From: an uncultured Fretibacterium sp.
GTDB lineage: Bacteria > Synergistota > Synergistia > Synergistales > Aminobacteriaceae
Reading direction: 5' to 3'
DNA: 64,000 bases
Assembly: GCA_946186205.1 (NCBI GenBank)
Contig: CAMHMH010000001.1
Location: 620,001-684,000 of the forward strand
Shown: piece after piece, positions 46,653 through 55,031 of the stretch
How the letters are laid out: each line of letters starts with the position of its first letter
How positions within the stretch are numbered: position 1 is the first letter of the stretch
Program-made: the position numbers and the translations under genes
Notes under the pieces: generated by a model
Told to the model about the DNA's origin: nothing
The model's input: only the letters and a program-made list of their open reading frames with translations
Database searches by the model: none

Positions 46653-47344
46653 TTCTTCAGGAGTATCACCGACATGTATTCGTTAATGCCTTCAAGAGCT
46701 GACTCACCCTCGCAGATTTTCTCTTTGCCCTCAATCCCGGCGAACTCAACGCGAATCATCACGCGGAATTTCTCAGGGTCAACAAGAGTCTTAATGTCCC
46801 GGATTGCTGACGGCTTGTAGATTGCAGCTGAGTCGGAATGTTCGAGGGCTGATGAAATCTTTTCAGGTGAAGCCGTGCCGGGTATTATGGTCAGTATCTC
46901 GTCGGACAATGCAATAAACCTTTTTGCGCACGAAGCAGCTAACGAATGAGCCGAAATCCCCGGAATGAAACGAGCATCAACGGGAATAATTTTCCTCATG
47001 GCCTCGATCAGGTATGCGCCTGTCGAATAAAGAACAGAGTCTCCGAGCACGGGGAAAAATATTTCTTCTGACGACTCAATCTCTGAACGTATCGACTCTA
47101 ACTGAGAGGCTATAATTTCGTCCCGCCGATTCGAATCGCGAGTCATGGGAAATAATATCGGAGTCAATTTTCGTGACGGCAAATAATGAGCGATAACTTT
47201 CTCCGCGAGTCCCTGCTCATGAATCTTTGAGCGCGGAACGAGAATCATATCGGAGCACAGAGCTTCGCGAATCGCCTCAAGGGTAATGAGTCCAATACTG
47301 CCCGGGCCGACTCCCGCAATGATTAACTGAGCTGAACTTGTCAT
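46649..47344 (-). CDS. cobI: Precorrin-2 C20-methyltransferase
   Basis: Corrin-ring methyltransferase of cobalamin synthesis (CobI/CbiL), 231 residues. It has the SAM-binding start IIAGVGPGSIGLITLEA, FPVLGDSVLYSTGAYL, the PGISAHSLAASCAKR loop and the tail EGESALEGINEYMSVILLKK. The anaerobic (cbiL) or aerobic branch cannot be chosen from this alone; anaerobic is likely for this lineage. It heads a three-gene unit with a membrane protein and the GGDEF-NYN gene. The next corrin gene, cobJ, is at 49.6 kb on the other strand. Confidence 0.88.
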   Translation of the reverse strand: MTSSAQLIIAGVGPGSIGLITLEAIREALCSDMILVPRSKIHEQGLAEKVIAHYLPSRKLTPILFPMTRDSNRRDEIIASQLESIRSEIESSEEIFFPVLGDSVLYSTGAYLIEAMRKIIPVDARFIPGISAHSLAASCAKRFIALSDEILTIIPGTASPEKISSALEHSDSAAIYKPSAIRDIKTLVDPEKFRVMIRVEFAGIEGKEKICEGESALEGINEYMSVILLKK

Positions 47345-47385
47345 GGAATCTCCTCGCTTTGTTTCTTGCTTTCATAAATTTTAGC

Positions 47386-47391
47386 TATAAT
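47386..47391 (+). promoter_or_regulatory. -10 box before the small ORF and phosphatase gene
   Basis: TATAAT, with only weak -35 choices (TTTCTT at 18 bases or TTGCTT at 14). Confidence 0.4.
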
Positions 47392-47416
47392 CTTCAAAGA
47401 AAGTGAGGTGAAAATA

Positions 47417-47536
47417 TTGTATTTAGCTGCAAAGACTCAGCACAAAATCTTCTTCACGAAATCTCCGGCCTTCACTCTGATGTATGCTTGCGCAGAGGAT
47501 GTATTTTTATCTTTCACAGGGGTGATTAAACTTTGA
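47417..47536 (+). CDS. Possible 39-residue ORF coupled to the phosphatase gene
   Basis: A candidate too short for standard gene calling. TTG at 47417 follows GAGGTG at seven bases and a TATAAT at 47386. The frame codes YLAAKTQHKIFFTKSPAF and more, and its TGA overlaps the TTG start of the next gene (TTGA). No known family is seen. It may be a coupling leader or chance. Confidence 0.3.
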   Translation: MYLAAKTQHKIFFTKSPAFTLMYACAEDVFLSFTGVIKL

Positions 47537-48315
47537 AACGCAAACGGCTGTTTTGTTTTCTGATTTTCATAATCATATCAGCGTTATCATTTTCATGTCA
47601 TGCGGAGGAGTTCTCCGGGAAAAAATTTTACCGTTCACTCTCAAAACGACTCGGGCGGCACCGAACCGATTACCCGAAATTGACGGACTCAGAATTTGCG
47701 AACTTCCGAATGATTCACACTTCAGGAATCGCGCCGGGCAAATTATTCCGTTCCTCCTCGCCCATAAGCACTTGGGGTGAACGAAACGCAATCGCCGACA
47801 GGTTATCACGCGAAGCCGGCATAAGGACATTCATCAACCTTGCTGACTCTGACGAAGGAATGAAGAAACATGAAGGCTACGAGGGAAGCTATTACAGCCA
47901 GCAGAAAATCACCGGGCTCAATCTCAAGATGAAGTACAAGAGCAAAGATTTCCGCAGAAGACTCGCAAGGGGGATTCACTTCATGGCCGTCAACAACCCT
48001 CCATATCTCATTCATTGCAGCCTGGGAAAAGACCGGGCCGGGTTCGTATGCGCAATCGTTGAGAGTCTTGCTGGCGCGTCATGGCCGGAAATCGCCGGGG
48101 ATTACATGCTCTCGTTCTATAACTATTTCGGAATATTGCCGGGCTCAAAGGAATATGATTTTGTCCTGAGCAATGAGATTATGCGGTTCTTGTCGGAAGA
48201 TTTTGGAGTCGCGAATCTTTTGGCGGCGAATCTCGCTGAATGTGCAGAGAAATATTTGCGCGGGATCGGAGTCAGTCAGCAGGATATTGACACGTTAAGG
48301 GAGAAATTGAGATAA
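47533..48315 (+). CDS. Exported tyrosine-type phosphatase
   Basis: A 260-residue protein with a signal peptide (FCFLIFIIISALSFSCHA; the Cys is not a clear lipobox). The phosphatase loop HCSLGKDRAG has the C-x5-R signature of protein-tyrosine and dual-specificity phosphatases. FRSSSPISTWGERNAI and RTFINLADSDEG are typical of the exported bacterial branch, some of which act on lipids or inositol phosphates. The TTG start follows AGGGGTG. trmFO starts four bases downstream but is unrelated in function. Confidence 0.85.
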   Translation: MKRKRLFCFLIFIIISALSFSCHAEEFSGKKFYRSLSKRLGRHRTDYPKLTDSEFANFRMIHTSGIAPGKLFRSSSPISTWGERNAIADRLSREAGIRTFINLADSDEGMKKHEGYEGSYYSQQKITGLNLKMKYKSKDFRRRLARGIHFMAVNNPPYLIHCSLGKDRAGFVCAIVESLAGASWPEIAGDYMLSFYNYFGILPGSKEYDFVLSNEIMRFLSEDFGVANLLAANLAECAEKYLRGIGVSQQDIDTLREKLR

Positions 48316-48319
48316 CATT

Positions 48320-49621
48320 ATGAGCGACATAACGATAATCGGAGCTGGGCTCGCAGGTTGTGAGGCGGCGTATCAGGTATCACGGCGGGGATTCAGCGTT
48401 GACCTTTACGAGATGAGGCCGGAAATTTTGACACCAGCTCACAAGACAGGACTTCTTGCGGAGATCGTATGCAGCAATTCTCTTGGCTCTGAGAACAAAG
48501 ACGGAAGAGTCACAGCGGCCGGGATTCTCAAAGAGGAGTTATTGATGATGGACTCGCTTATACTGTCATGCGCTGAGGAGTCGAGAGTCCCGGCAGGAGG
48601 AGCATTAGCCGTTGACCGCGTGAAATTCTCAGAACTCGTAACACAACGAATCACGAACGACCGTAATATAACCCTCATTCGCAAAGAATATACAGGGCTT
48701 CCGGCCATGACAGCAATAATATCTTCAGGGCCTCTTACGTCAGACAGGCTTGCGGAAAATTTACGGACAATAGCCGGTGAAAGAATATATTTTTACGACG
48801 CTGTAGCCCCCGTGATAATGCGTGAGTCAGTCGACATGTCAAAAGTTTTTGTTGCGGGGCGTTACGGGCGCGGCGATGACTATATCAACTGCCCTATGAC
48901 GAAAGAAGAATATTCAGCCTTCTATGACGCTCTCACACATGCAGAACGCAATACCCCTCATGACTTTGAGAAGGGGAAATACTTTGAAGGGTGCATGCCT
49001 GTTGAAGCACTTGCGGAACGGGGATATGACACACTGCGGTTCGGGCCGATGAAACCTCGCGGGCTTGCTGACCCCCGTACAGGGCGCGAGCCTTTTGCGG
49101 CTGTGCAATTAAGGCAGGATAACGCAGAAGGGACTCTCTATAACCTCGTGGGCTTTCAGACTGGACTCAAATGGCCGGAACAAAAGCGGGTCTTCTCAAT
49201 GATACCGGGACTCGAACATGCAGAGTTTGTGCGATTGGGAGTAATGCACCGCAACACATCAGTGAATGCTCCTGCCGTGCTTGATGAGTTTCTTCGGATA
49301 AAGGCGCGGGATAATATATTTCTCGCTGGTCAGATAACGGGCGTTGAAGGCTACGTAGAAAGCACAGCAATGGGACTCGCTGCGGGGGTTAATGCGTCAT
49401 TGCTTCTTGAGGGAAAAAATTTGCGGTCATGGCCGAGAGACTCTGCGATTGGCTCATTGATAAATTATCTCATGACGACAGAGCCGAAACACTTTCAGCC
49501 CATGAATATGAATCTCGGAATATTCCCGGCTGTTACTGGCATTCGCGGCAAAAAGGAGCGCGCAGAATTTCACCGCAACAGGGCATTGAACGCGGTCAGG
49601 GAGTTCGTATCATGCCTGTGA
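48320..49621 (+). CDS. trmFO: Folate-dependent tRNA m5U54 methyltransferase
   Basis: Methylates U54 of tRNA with methylene-tetrahydrofolate and FAD. The 433 residues start with the FAD loop IIGAGLAGCEAAYQVSRRG, then YEMRPEILTPAHKTG, CSNSLGSEN, the conserved cysteine in NCPMTKEEY, FEGCMPVEALAERG and GVEGYVESTAMGLAAG. Length is usual. It overlaps cobJ by ten bases. Confidence 0.96.
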   Translation: MSDITIIGAGLAGCEAAYQVSRRGFSVDLYEMRPEILTPAHKTGLLAEIVCSNSLGSENKDGRVTAAGILKEELLMMDSLILSCAEESRVPAGGALAVDRVKFSELVTQRITNDRNITLIRKEYTGLPAMTAIISSGPLTSDRLAENLRTIAGERIYFYDAVAPVIMRESVDMSKVFVAGRYGRGDDYINCPMTKEEYSAFYDALTHAERNTPHDFEKGKYFEGCMPVEALAERGYDTLRFGPMKPRGLADPRTGREPFAAVQLRQDNAEGTLYNLVGFQTGLKWPEQKRVFSMIPGLEHAEFVRLGVMHRNTSVNAPAVLDEFLRIKARDNIFLAGQITGVEGYVESTAMGLAAGVNASLLLEGKNLRSWPRDSAIGSLINYLMTTEPKHFQPMNMNLGIFPAVTGIRGKKERAEFHRNRALNAVREFVSCL

Positions 49622-50340
49622 TATATGTTGTAGGAATCGGGCCGGGAGGAAGTGAGACTATTACCCCCCAGGCCATGAATATTTTGCAGTCATGTAAAGT
49701 TGTTGCAGGGTATGTGAAGTATGTCGACATGATTCGCGATTTGGTGCCGGGAAAATTTCTTTACTCCTCGCCGATGAAAATGGAAGTTCAAAGATGCCGG
49801 GACGTTCTCAAAATCTCTCAGGAGTTCGGATATGACATAGCTTTAATCTCAAGCGGGGACTCAGGCGTTTACGGCATGGCGGGACTGATGCTCGAAGTTG
49901 CTTCAGGCTCAGGGGTTGAAGTCAGAGTCATTCCGGGAATAACTGCGGCTAATTCGTGCGCAGCTGTTCTCGGAGCTCCGTTGATGAATGACTACGTAAC
50001 AATCTCACTAAGCGATTATCTTACGGAATGGAGGATCATAGAGAAGAGATTAATTTTTGCGTGCATGGGCGATTTTGTGATATGCCTTTACAACCCGGCA
50101 AGCTCAAAGCGTCCCCAAAATTTCAGGAGGGCCTGCGACATTATTCTGCGTTATTATGACGGTGATACGCCGGCGGGATTCGTGCGCAACATTGGCCGTG
50201 ATGGTGATACTCACGGAGTCATGACTCTTAATGAGATTCGCAGGTGTGATATTGATATGCTCTGCACGGTGATAATTGGCAACTCTCAGACGTACATACT
50301 TGACGGGAAAATGATTACCCCGCGAGGCTACAAAGTGTAA
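49612..50340 (+). CDS. cobJ: Precorrin-3B C17-methyltransferase
   Basis: Corrin-ring methyltransferase and ring-contraction enzyme of cobalamin synthesis (CobJ/CbiH), 242 residues. It has VVGIGPGGSETITPQAM, ISSGDSGVYGMAGL, PGITAANSCAAVLGAPL and CLYNPASSKRP. The ATG at 49612 lies inside the end of trmFO and follows AGGGAG; the longer frame is a shadow of trmFO. No other cobalamin gene adjoins it, so the pathway is split in this genome. Confidence 0.92.
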   Translation: MPVIYVVGIGPGGSETITPQAMNILQSCKVVAGYVKYVDMIRDLVPGKFLYSSPMKMEVQRCRDVLKISQEFGYDIALISSGDSGVYGMAGLMLEVASGSGVEVRVIPGITAANSCAAVLGAPLMNDYVTISLSDYLTEWRIIEKRLIFACMGDFVICLYNPASSKRPQNFRRACDIILRYYDGDTPAGFVRNIGRDGDTHGVMTLNEIRRCDIDMLCTVIIGNSQTYILDGKMITPRGYKV

Positions 50341-50387
50341 TAATTTTGTGTCATAATTCAGCATATCCATAACAGGAGGAAAGATTC

Positions 50388-51059
50388 ATGAAAAAAATAT
50401 TATTTGCGTTAATGGCACTCGTAATTTTCGCCGGGTCATCATTCGCGGCAACAACAGCCGAAAGCATAATCACCGGGGCAGTCGCAATCGTCGGGGAAAT
50501 GTCATCAGCGAACGACATTTCAACAATGGCCGATACGGTGAAGACATCCCGCGCAATAGCTATAGTTCCGTCAATGGTCAAGGCAGGCTTCATCATCGGC
50601 GGGGAATATGGCGAGGGATTAATACTCAGGCATGAAGACGGGAAATGGTACGGGCCTAGCTTCTACAACATTGGCGGAGGGTCATTCGGCTTTCAGGTTG
50701 GCGTTCAGGATGTAGCACTTCTTCTTGCTGTCATAAACGAACGGGGAGTCGGCGCATTCATGGGAAGCAAAACGAAATTGGGCGGAGATTTCGCGATTGC
50801 TGCCGGGCCTGTGGGAAGGCGTGCGGAAGCTGCTACGGATGCACAGATTAAAGCGTCGATTTACAGCTACTCGATCTCAAAAGGACTCTTTGCGGGTGTT
50901 TCTCTCAACGGCTCAGTGATAAGTATCAGCGTAAAGCGCAACAAAGAATACTGGGGCGACAAAGTTACGGCAAAAGAAGCATTATACAAGCCAGCAACGG
51001 ACAAAAGGATTCAGCCGTTAATCAAAGCTCTTGACGAACTCATAAAGAAAGCAAACTAG
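50388..51059 (+). CDS. SYLF-domain (Ysc84-like) exported protein
   Basis: A 223-residue protein. A signal peptide (ILFALMALVIFAGSSFAA) is followed by the lipid-binding SYLF domain: SRAIAIVPSMVKAGFIIGGEYGEG, GPSFYNIGGGSFGFQVGVQ, AAGPVGRRAEAATD and YSISKGLFAGVSLNGS. In bacteria these proteins sit in the envelope and their role is unclear. The ATG follows AGGAGG. It ends at a hairpin that contains a CATGGCCG site. Confidence 0.93.
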   Translation: MKKILFALMALVIFAGSSFAATTAESIITGAVAIVGEMSSANDISTMADTVKTSRAIAIVPSMVKAGFIIGGEYGEGLILRHEDGKWYGPSFYNIGGGSFGFQVGVQDVALLLAVINERGVGAFMGSKTKLGGDFAIAAGPVGRRAEAATDAQIKASIYSYSISKGLFAGVSLNGSVISISVKRNKEYWGDKVTAKEALYKPATDKRIQPLIKALDELIKKAN

Positions 51060-51078
51060 CTCAGAAAATTTCATCATG

Positions 51079-51114
51079 GCCGGGGGGTTCAGCAAAAAAT
51101 CTCCCGGCTGTTTT
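51079..51114 (+). terminator. Terminator after the SYLF gene
   Basis: GCCGGGGG pairs with CTCCCGGC (51101-51108), one wobble, followed by TGTTTTC. The left arm overlaps a CATGGCCG octamer at 51075-51082. Confidence 0.75.
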
Positions 51115-51485
51115 CATCTTGTTATGTCCTTCACGTGCTGAAGCTCCCAATTATCAAGATTATCTTTCTCATCAATCGTTACCGCAATAAGATCTATGCG
51201 CCAGAATCCCAGCCAGTTTATAGCGTCTATATATTCATTTGAGGCTCTGAGAAGCGCGCGCATTTTCCTGTAGCTGATCGAGTCTATTGCGTCCTGAATT
51301 TTGTTCTTTGTACGGCAGCGAACTTCAACGATTACGAGGTCTTTTGCTTTCACGTCAGCTGCTACTATGTCAAGTTCGCCGTATTGATTCCTGACATTAC
51401 GAGCAAGGACTCTCCAGCCTATCGCGACGAGATATTTTGCGGCCAAGTCCTCAGCGAGCCTCCCTAATGTGTGAGCGTCAATCAT
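51114..51485 (-). CDS. yraN: YraN/UPF0102 family nuclease-like protein
   Basis: A 123-residue protein of the restriction-endonuclease fold. LGRLAEDLAAKYLVAIGWRVLARN is followed by QYGELDIVAADVKAKDLVIVEVRCR, the family's E-x-D...E-V-K pattern with R in place of K. The ATG at 51485 overlaps the stop of the FlhB-like gene (ATGA). It is last in the lepB-rbgA-rnhB run. A role in DNA processing or recombination is suspected for the family but unproven. Confidence 0.9.
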   Translation of the reverse strand: MIDAHTLGRLAEDLAAKYLVAIGWRVLARNVRNQYGELDIVAADVKAKDLVIVEVRCRTKNKIQDAIDSISYRKMRALLRASNEYIDAINWLGFWRIDLIAVTIDEKDNLDNWELQHVKDITR

Positions 51486-51769
51486 TTTATTTTCGGGGGC
51501 TGTGATGATTCTTTGTCGAGCTTGTAGACCCACGCAAGGACTCTCGCAACAACTTCATACAGTTCTGAGGGAATCTCCTCGCCTAGCTCAAGCGAAATCA
51601 ACGCCGACACTAACGCAGCGTCTTCAACTATAGGAACGTCAGCTTCTATTGCCTTCTCTACGATTTTGCGCGCAATGAATCCTTCCCCTTTTGCTACAAC
51701 TTCGGGAGCGGCCATTCTCTGATTGTCATACTTTACTGCTACTGCCTTGTCTGGTTTATTGTCTGCCAT
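51482..51769 (-). CDS. FlhB cytoplasmic-domain-like protein
   Basis: A 95-residue stand-alone version of the C-terminal domain of FlhB/YscU secretion proteins: AVAVKYDNQRMAAPEVVAKG, then ADVPIVEDAALVSALISLELGEEIPSELYEVVARVLAWVY. The NPTH autocleavage motif is absent. B. subtilis YlqH is the same kind of protein and also follows rbgA, rnhB and a FliK-like gene. Function is unknown. Confidence 0.88.
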   Translation of the reverse strand: MADNKPDKAVAVKYDNQRMAAPEVVAKGEGFIARKIVEKAIEADVPIVEDAALVSALISLELGEEIPSELYEVVARVLAWVYKLDKESSQPPKIK

Positions 51770-51772
51770 TTC

Positions 51773-52882
51773 TCACACCGTTATGTCGAGTCCCCGTCCT
51801 GCCGCTAGAATGTCGCGAGTGTTCTCCGGGGCTTTCTGGGCGACTCCGATAAATGTTACGGGGATTCCGACTCCCTGCAATTCTCTGCGCAAGTCTCTTC
51901 TTCTTCTCTCGATTAATTTGCACGTTGATGTTTTCTCAGCGTTGAGAGTCAAATTGCAGCTTTTGCCGTCGCTCTCAACAAGTCCGCCGACCTCGCCCAA
52001 TGTCGAACCAGTTATCCCGAATCCAACCTGCCAATATCTTTGCTCACCGTCAGAACCCGAACGCCCTACATAAATTTTTGCCGTCATATTCTGCTGAGTG
52101 TTGCTGTCCATGAGAGGCCAGAAAGGAGCGGCCAATAACGCCGGGTTTACATCATTTCGCGGGGACTTCATGAGGATGGATTGTGCCTGAAGAAATTTTG
52201 CCATGTCGTCGCTTCCGTCCTTCATATCCTTCAACGCTTTAACGGGGTCTTTGCCTTCTCTCGTCCGTTCTTTAAGCTCGCGGCGAATCTTGTTCCACAT
52301 CTCTGTAGCCTCTGCGCCGTTCATGGCCGCGTATTGTGAAAGGAGTGATGCATTCTCAAGAGTCATAGGAACATCACGTGCCCAAAGCTCAATGAATGAT
52401 GAAAGATTTTCAGTGCCTCCCGATTTCCTCCAAGCGTCTTTTATCGCCGTCAAAACTTCATTGCTTAATGGGAGTCCACGTGCAAGAAGTGCGGTTGCCA
52501 GTTCCCTGTCTCGCGCGGGAATCTGCGACAAGAATGACAGCTCACCTTGCGACAATCTCAATACAGGTACTCCATCAGAGCCGGAAGCGTCCCAAACCGC
52601 CCGGAAATGTTCGCCCGGTATCAATGAGACTGTAGCCCTTGCTCGTAGTTCCTGCGGGATTCCGTTCACGTCAACACGAACTGTGTATGTGCCGTCCTGA
52701 TTCTGACTCAGCACGCTGCCTTCAACAACCTGACCCGTTTTGACTCCCGCGAGCCTTGCTGCGATTTGCGAGGGCTGAGAGATTTGCGGCTGTGTTGATA
52801 TTCTTCCCTGCCCGGTGTTTGTCGTTATGTTCTGCTGTGCCTGGTTATATCCGTTGTCTATATTTACGTTTATAGGCGGCAT
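51773..52882 (-). CDS. FliK-like protein (YlqG type)
   Basis: A 369-residue protein. A Gln/Asn/Thr-rich N-terminus is followed by GQVVEGSVLSQNQDGTYTVRVDVNG, and a C-terminal domain like that of flagellar hook-length proteins (TLGEVGGLVESDGKSCNLTL with LRRELQGVGIPVTFIGV). It matches the place of ylqG in B. subtilis, before the FlhB-like gene. FliK and FlhB interact in flagella, so the two may be partners. No flagellar gene is in the window. The ATG overlaps the rnhB stop (TAATG). Confidence 0.72.
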   Translation of the reverse strand: MPPINVNIDNGYNQAQQNITTNTGQGRISTQPQISQPSQIAARLAGVKTGQVVEGSVLSQNQDGTYTVRVDVNGIPQELRARATVSLIPGEHFRAVWDASGSDGVPVLRLSQGELSFLSQIPARDRELATALLARGLPLSNEVLTAIKDAWRKSGGTENLSSFIELWARDVPMTLENASLLSQYAAMNGAEATEMWNKIRRELKERTREGKDPVKALKDMKDGSDDMAKFLQAQSILMKSPRNDVNPALLAAPFWPLMDSNTQQNMTAKIYVGRSGSDGEQRYWQVGFGITGSTLGEVGGLVESDGKSCNLTLNAEKTSTCKLIERRRRDLRRELQGVGIPVTFIGVAQKAPENTRDILAAGRGLDITV

Positions 52883-53574
52883 TAGAATTTATACCTCCTG
52901 TCAGTGTTCATGATTTTGCGGCAAAAAGTCTTCCTGTGAATCTCGCTGAGACCGAGTCCCCTCACTGCGTTAATGTGTCTTTGCGTGGGGTAACCTTTAT
53001 TCCTCTCAAGCTCATAGCCGGGATAACGTTCTGAGAGTATAGCCATCAGTCTGTCACGGATAACTTTTGCGACGACTGACGCGGCCGAAACGCACGGGAT
53101 TAAATCATCAGCGCGAATCAATACCCATTGTTTCATGTCAAGCTCCGGGATTCTCTCGTTTCCGTCAACAACACAAGCAATATTCCCCGTCAAATTCTTT
53201 GCGACTCTTGCTACAGATTTTCCCATCGTCCATAACGCCGCGTTAAGCACGTTGTCCCGGTCTACTCTCTGAACATCTCCCATATATGCCCGCCACATTA
53301 CGCCCGACTCATTCATGGCCGCAAAAAGTTTTTCCCTTCCGTTAGGTGATATGCGTTTCGAGTCTCTGAGTCCCATTGCGGTTAATGATTCTTCCTGCGA
53401 ATCAGTGAGATATACAGCGGCTGCCACGACAGGCCCGGCCAATGCTCCCCGCCCGGCTTCGTCAGTCCCGATTATGAGTCCCCGTGTCTTAAGCTCACCG
53501 AAAAGCGCGAGTGCGTCATCATGTCCGCACCTCATAGGGAGTATTAAGTCATCAAACAACTGAATCTGCCTCAT
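52882..53574 (-). CDS. rnhB: Ribonuclease HII
   Basis: Cuts RNA in DNA-RNA hybrids and removes misplaced ribonucleotides. It has the metal-binding IIGTDEAGRGALAGPVVAAAVYL, VDGNERIPEL, RADDLIPCVSAASVVAKVIRDR and the C-terminal YPGYELERNKGYPT. The start is uncertain. The ATG at 53574 overlaps the rbgA end by 23 bases and gives 230 residues. A TTG five codons on has a better GAGG spacing, and an ATG at 53535 is also possible. The longer open frame is not needed for the fold. Confidence 0.93.
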   Translation of the reverse strand: MRQIQLFDDLILPMRCGHDDALALFGELKTRGLIIGTDEAGRGALAGPVVAAAVYLTDSQEESLTAMGLRDSKRISPNGREKLFAAMNESGVMWRAYMGDVQRVDRDNVLNAALWTMGKSVARVAKNLTGNIACVVDGNERIPELDMKQWVLIRADDLIPCVSAASVVAKVIRDRLMAILSERYPGYELERNKGYPTQRHINAVRGLGLSEIHRKTFCRKIMNTDRRYKF

Positions 53575-54388
53575 CTGGTTTGAAGTTAACAGCTCTTTCA
53601 CCGCCAGGAATTTCAAGGCAGAAATTTCCCAAACGCCCGGAGCTGAAAGCCTCAATGAATTTTTGCCCGGCCAATTCAAGATTGACTCTTCCGCCCGAAA
53701 TGAGACAGCCATATTTGCGCCCGATCATCTCAAGCGTAATTGCCGGGGACTCGTCAGCCTCGACAGGAATCAATCCGGCCATGTCGTTATGAGCCAGAAA
53801 TTTCACGAGCATTAGCGCAGAGTTTTCCCAGCCTCCGACAACTTCAGCCTTTGCGCAGCCGAGCCACGACAAGACCATGTGCGCGCCTTCCTCCGCGTGA
53901 GGGTCTAAGATTCCGGGGCTGTCTACGATGAGCATACCTTCATTCTTGTACCAGCTCACAGACTTTGTGATGCCCGGAATATTTCCGACTGCCGCAGATG
54001 ATTTCCCTGCGAGGAGATTCAGCAGCAAAGATTTTCCCACGTTCGGAATGCCAACGACAGCGAGTCTTACTTCTCTGTGTGATGGTTTGAACTTCATGAT
54101 TGCCCGGCGAATCTGCGCGAGTCCTTCACGTTTTCGGAGGTCAGCAGAGTACGCAAACTTTACGGCGTTCATCCACAAGGCTAATTTATCGGGAGCGGCT
54201 AGATCTTTCCGGGACAAAACGCGGATTACTGGTTTTATTTTCGAGAGGGATTTTATCAGCGGAGATGATGTTGACGAGGGAGCGCGGGAGTCTCGGACTT
54301 CTACAATCAAATCGAGTCTGTCTGCCAACTCCCGGAGCTTTCGAGTCCCTTTGGCCATGTGGCCGGGGTACCAAACTGTGCGGGGCAT
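53552..54388 (-). CDS. rbgA: Ribosome-assembly GTPase RbgA (YlqF)
   Basis: Circularly permuted GTPase needed for 50S subunit maturation, 278 residues. The G motifs appear in the order G4 (SRKDLA), G1 (GIPNVGKSLLLN), G2 (GITKS) and G3 (DSPGIL), as expected. MPRTVWYPGHMAKG at the start is typical of the family. The usual NKxD is SRKD here. It starts four bases after the lepB stop and precedes rnhB, the same order as in B. subtilis. Confidence 0.95.
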   Translation of the reverse strand: MPRTVWYPGHMAKGTRKLRELADRLDLIVEVRDSRAPSSTSSPLIKSLSKIKPVIRVLSRKDLAAPDKLALWMNAVKFAYSADLRKREGLAQIRRAIMKFKPSHREVRLAVVGIPNVGKSLLLNLLAGKSSAAVGNIPGITKSVSWYKNEGMLIVDSPGILDPHAEEGAHMVLSWLGCAKAEVVGGWENSALMLVKFLAHNDMAGLIPVEADESPAITLEMIGRKYGCLISGGRVNLELAGQKFIEAFSSGRLGNFCLEIPGGERAVNFKPDEADSVV

Positions 54389-54392
54389 AAAA

Positions 54393-54944
54393 TTATTTTG
54401 GGATTCCGATTCGGTTCAGCGGCCAGTAGCGGAAAAATACAGGCCCTCTCATGTCGCTTATGTCAGCAAAACCCCAGTAGCGGCTGTCCTGTGAGTTTCC
54501 CCGGTTGTCGCCGAGCATGAAATATTTTCCTTCAGGGACGGTGAAAGGTGCTTGCTTGAACATTCGGCTTGTCTTTTCGTCAAACGTGAACTTGTCATGA
54601 TGCTTCACGTATTCTTCTTCTGTCGGAACGCCGTTGATGTATACGACTCCTTCTTTGATGTCTACGGTGTCGCCGGGAATGGCTATGATTCTCTTCACGA
54701 AATCGCGCTCAGGGTCTAAAGGATAACGGAAGACATAAAGAGATCCCCTTGAAGGCTCAAAGAATGCCGTCCAGAATTTAGCGACTAACACGCGGTCATT
54801 TATTTCAAGCGTCGGAATCATTGAGCCGCTCGGAATCCAAAACGCCTGCACTATGAACGTGCGAATAATCATAGCAAGGACAAACGCCCATACTATAGTT
54901 TCAATAGCTTCACGCCACCAGGGCTTTACTGCCTCAGCTGCCAT
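54393..54944 (-). CDS. lepB: Signal peptidase I
   Basis: Membrane protease that removes signal peptides from exported proteins, 183 residues. It has one N-terminal membrane helix (IVWAFVLAMIIRTFIVQAF), the catalytic serine in PSGSMIPTL (Ser41), the general-base lysine in DFVKRIIAIPGD (Lys84) and the GDNRGNSQDSRYWG motif. The ATG follows GAGGAG. A heptad array separates it from the RodZ-like gene upstream. I saw no convincing promoter in the gap. Confidence 0.96.
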   Translation of the reverse strand: MAAEAVKPWWREAIETIVWAFVLAMIIRTFIVQAFWIPSGSMIPTLEINDRVLVAKFWTAFFEPSRGSLYVFRYPLDPERDFVKRIIAIPGDTVDIKEGVVYINGVPTEEEYVKHHDKFTFDEKTSRMFKQAPFTVPEGKYFMLGDNRGNSQDSRYWGFADISDMRGPVFFRYWPLNRIGIPK

Positions 54945-55031
54945 TGTGATAACTCCTCTTTGTGTTTAATGTGAGATTTTCAAGTAAATGATAACGCCTG
55001 AAAGTTTATCGCGCAAGAATTTCAAGGCAAC

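Noticed and set aside
46649-50340. Cobalamin riboswitch near cobI or cobJ
   Set aside because: The spaces before both genes are too short or show no conserved B12-box-like pattern.
53575-53712. Longer rnhB reading frame starting at 53712
   Set aside because: The extra residues overlap rbgA out of frame and match nothing in RNase HII.
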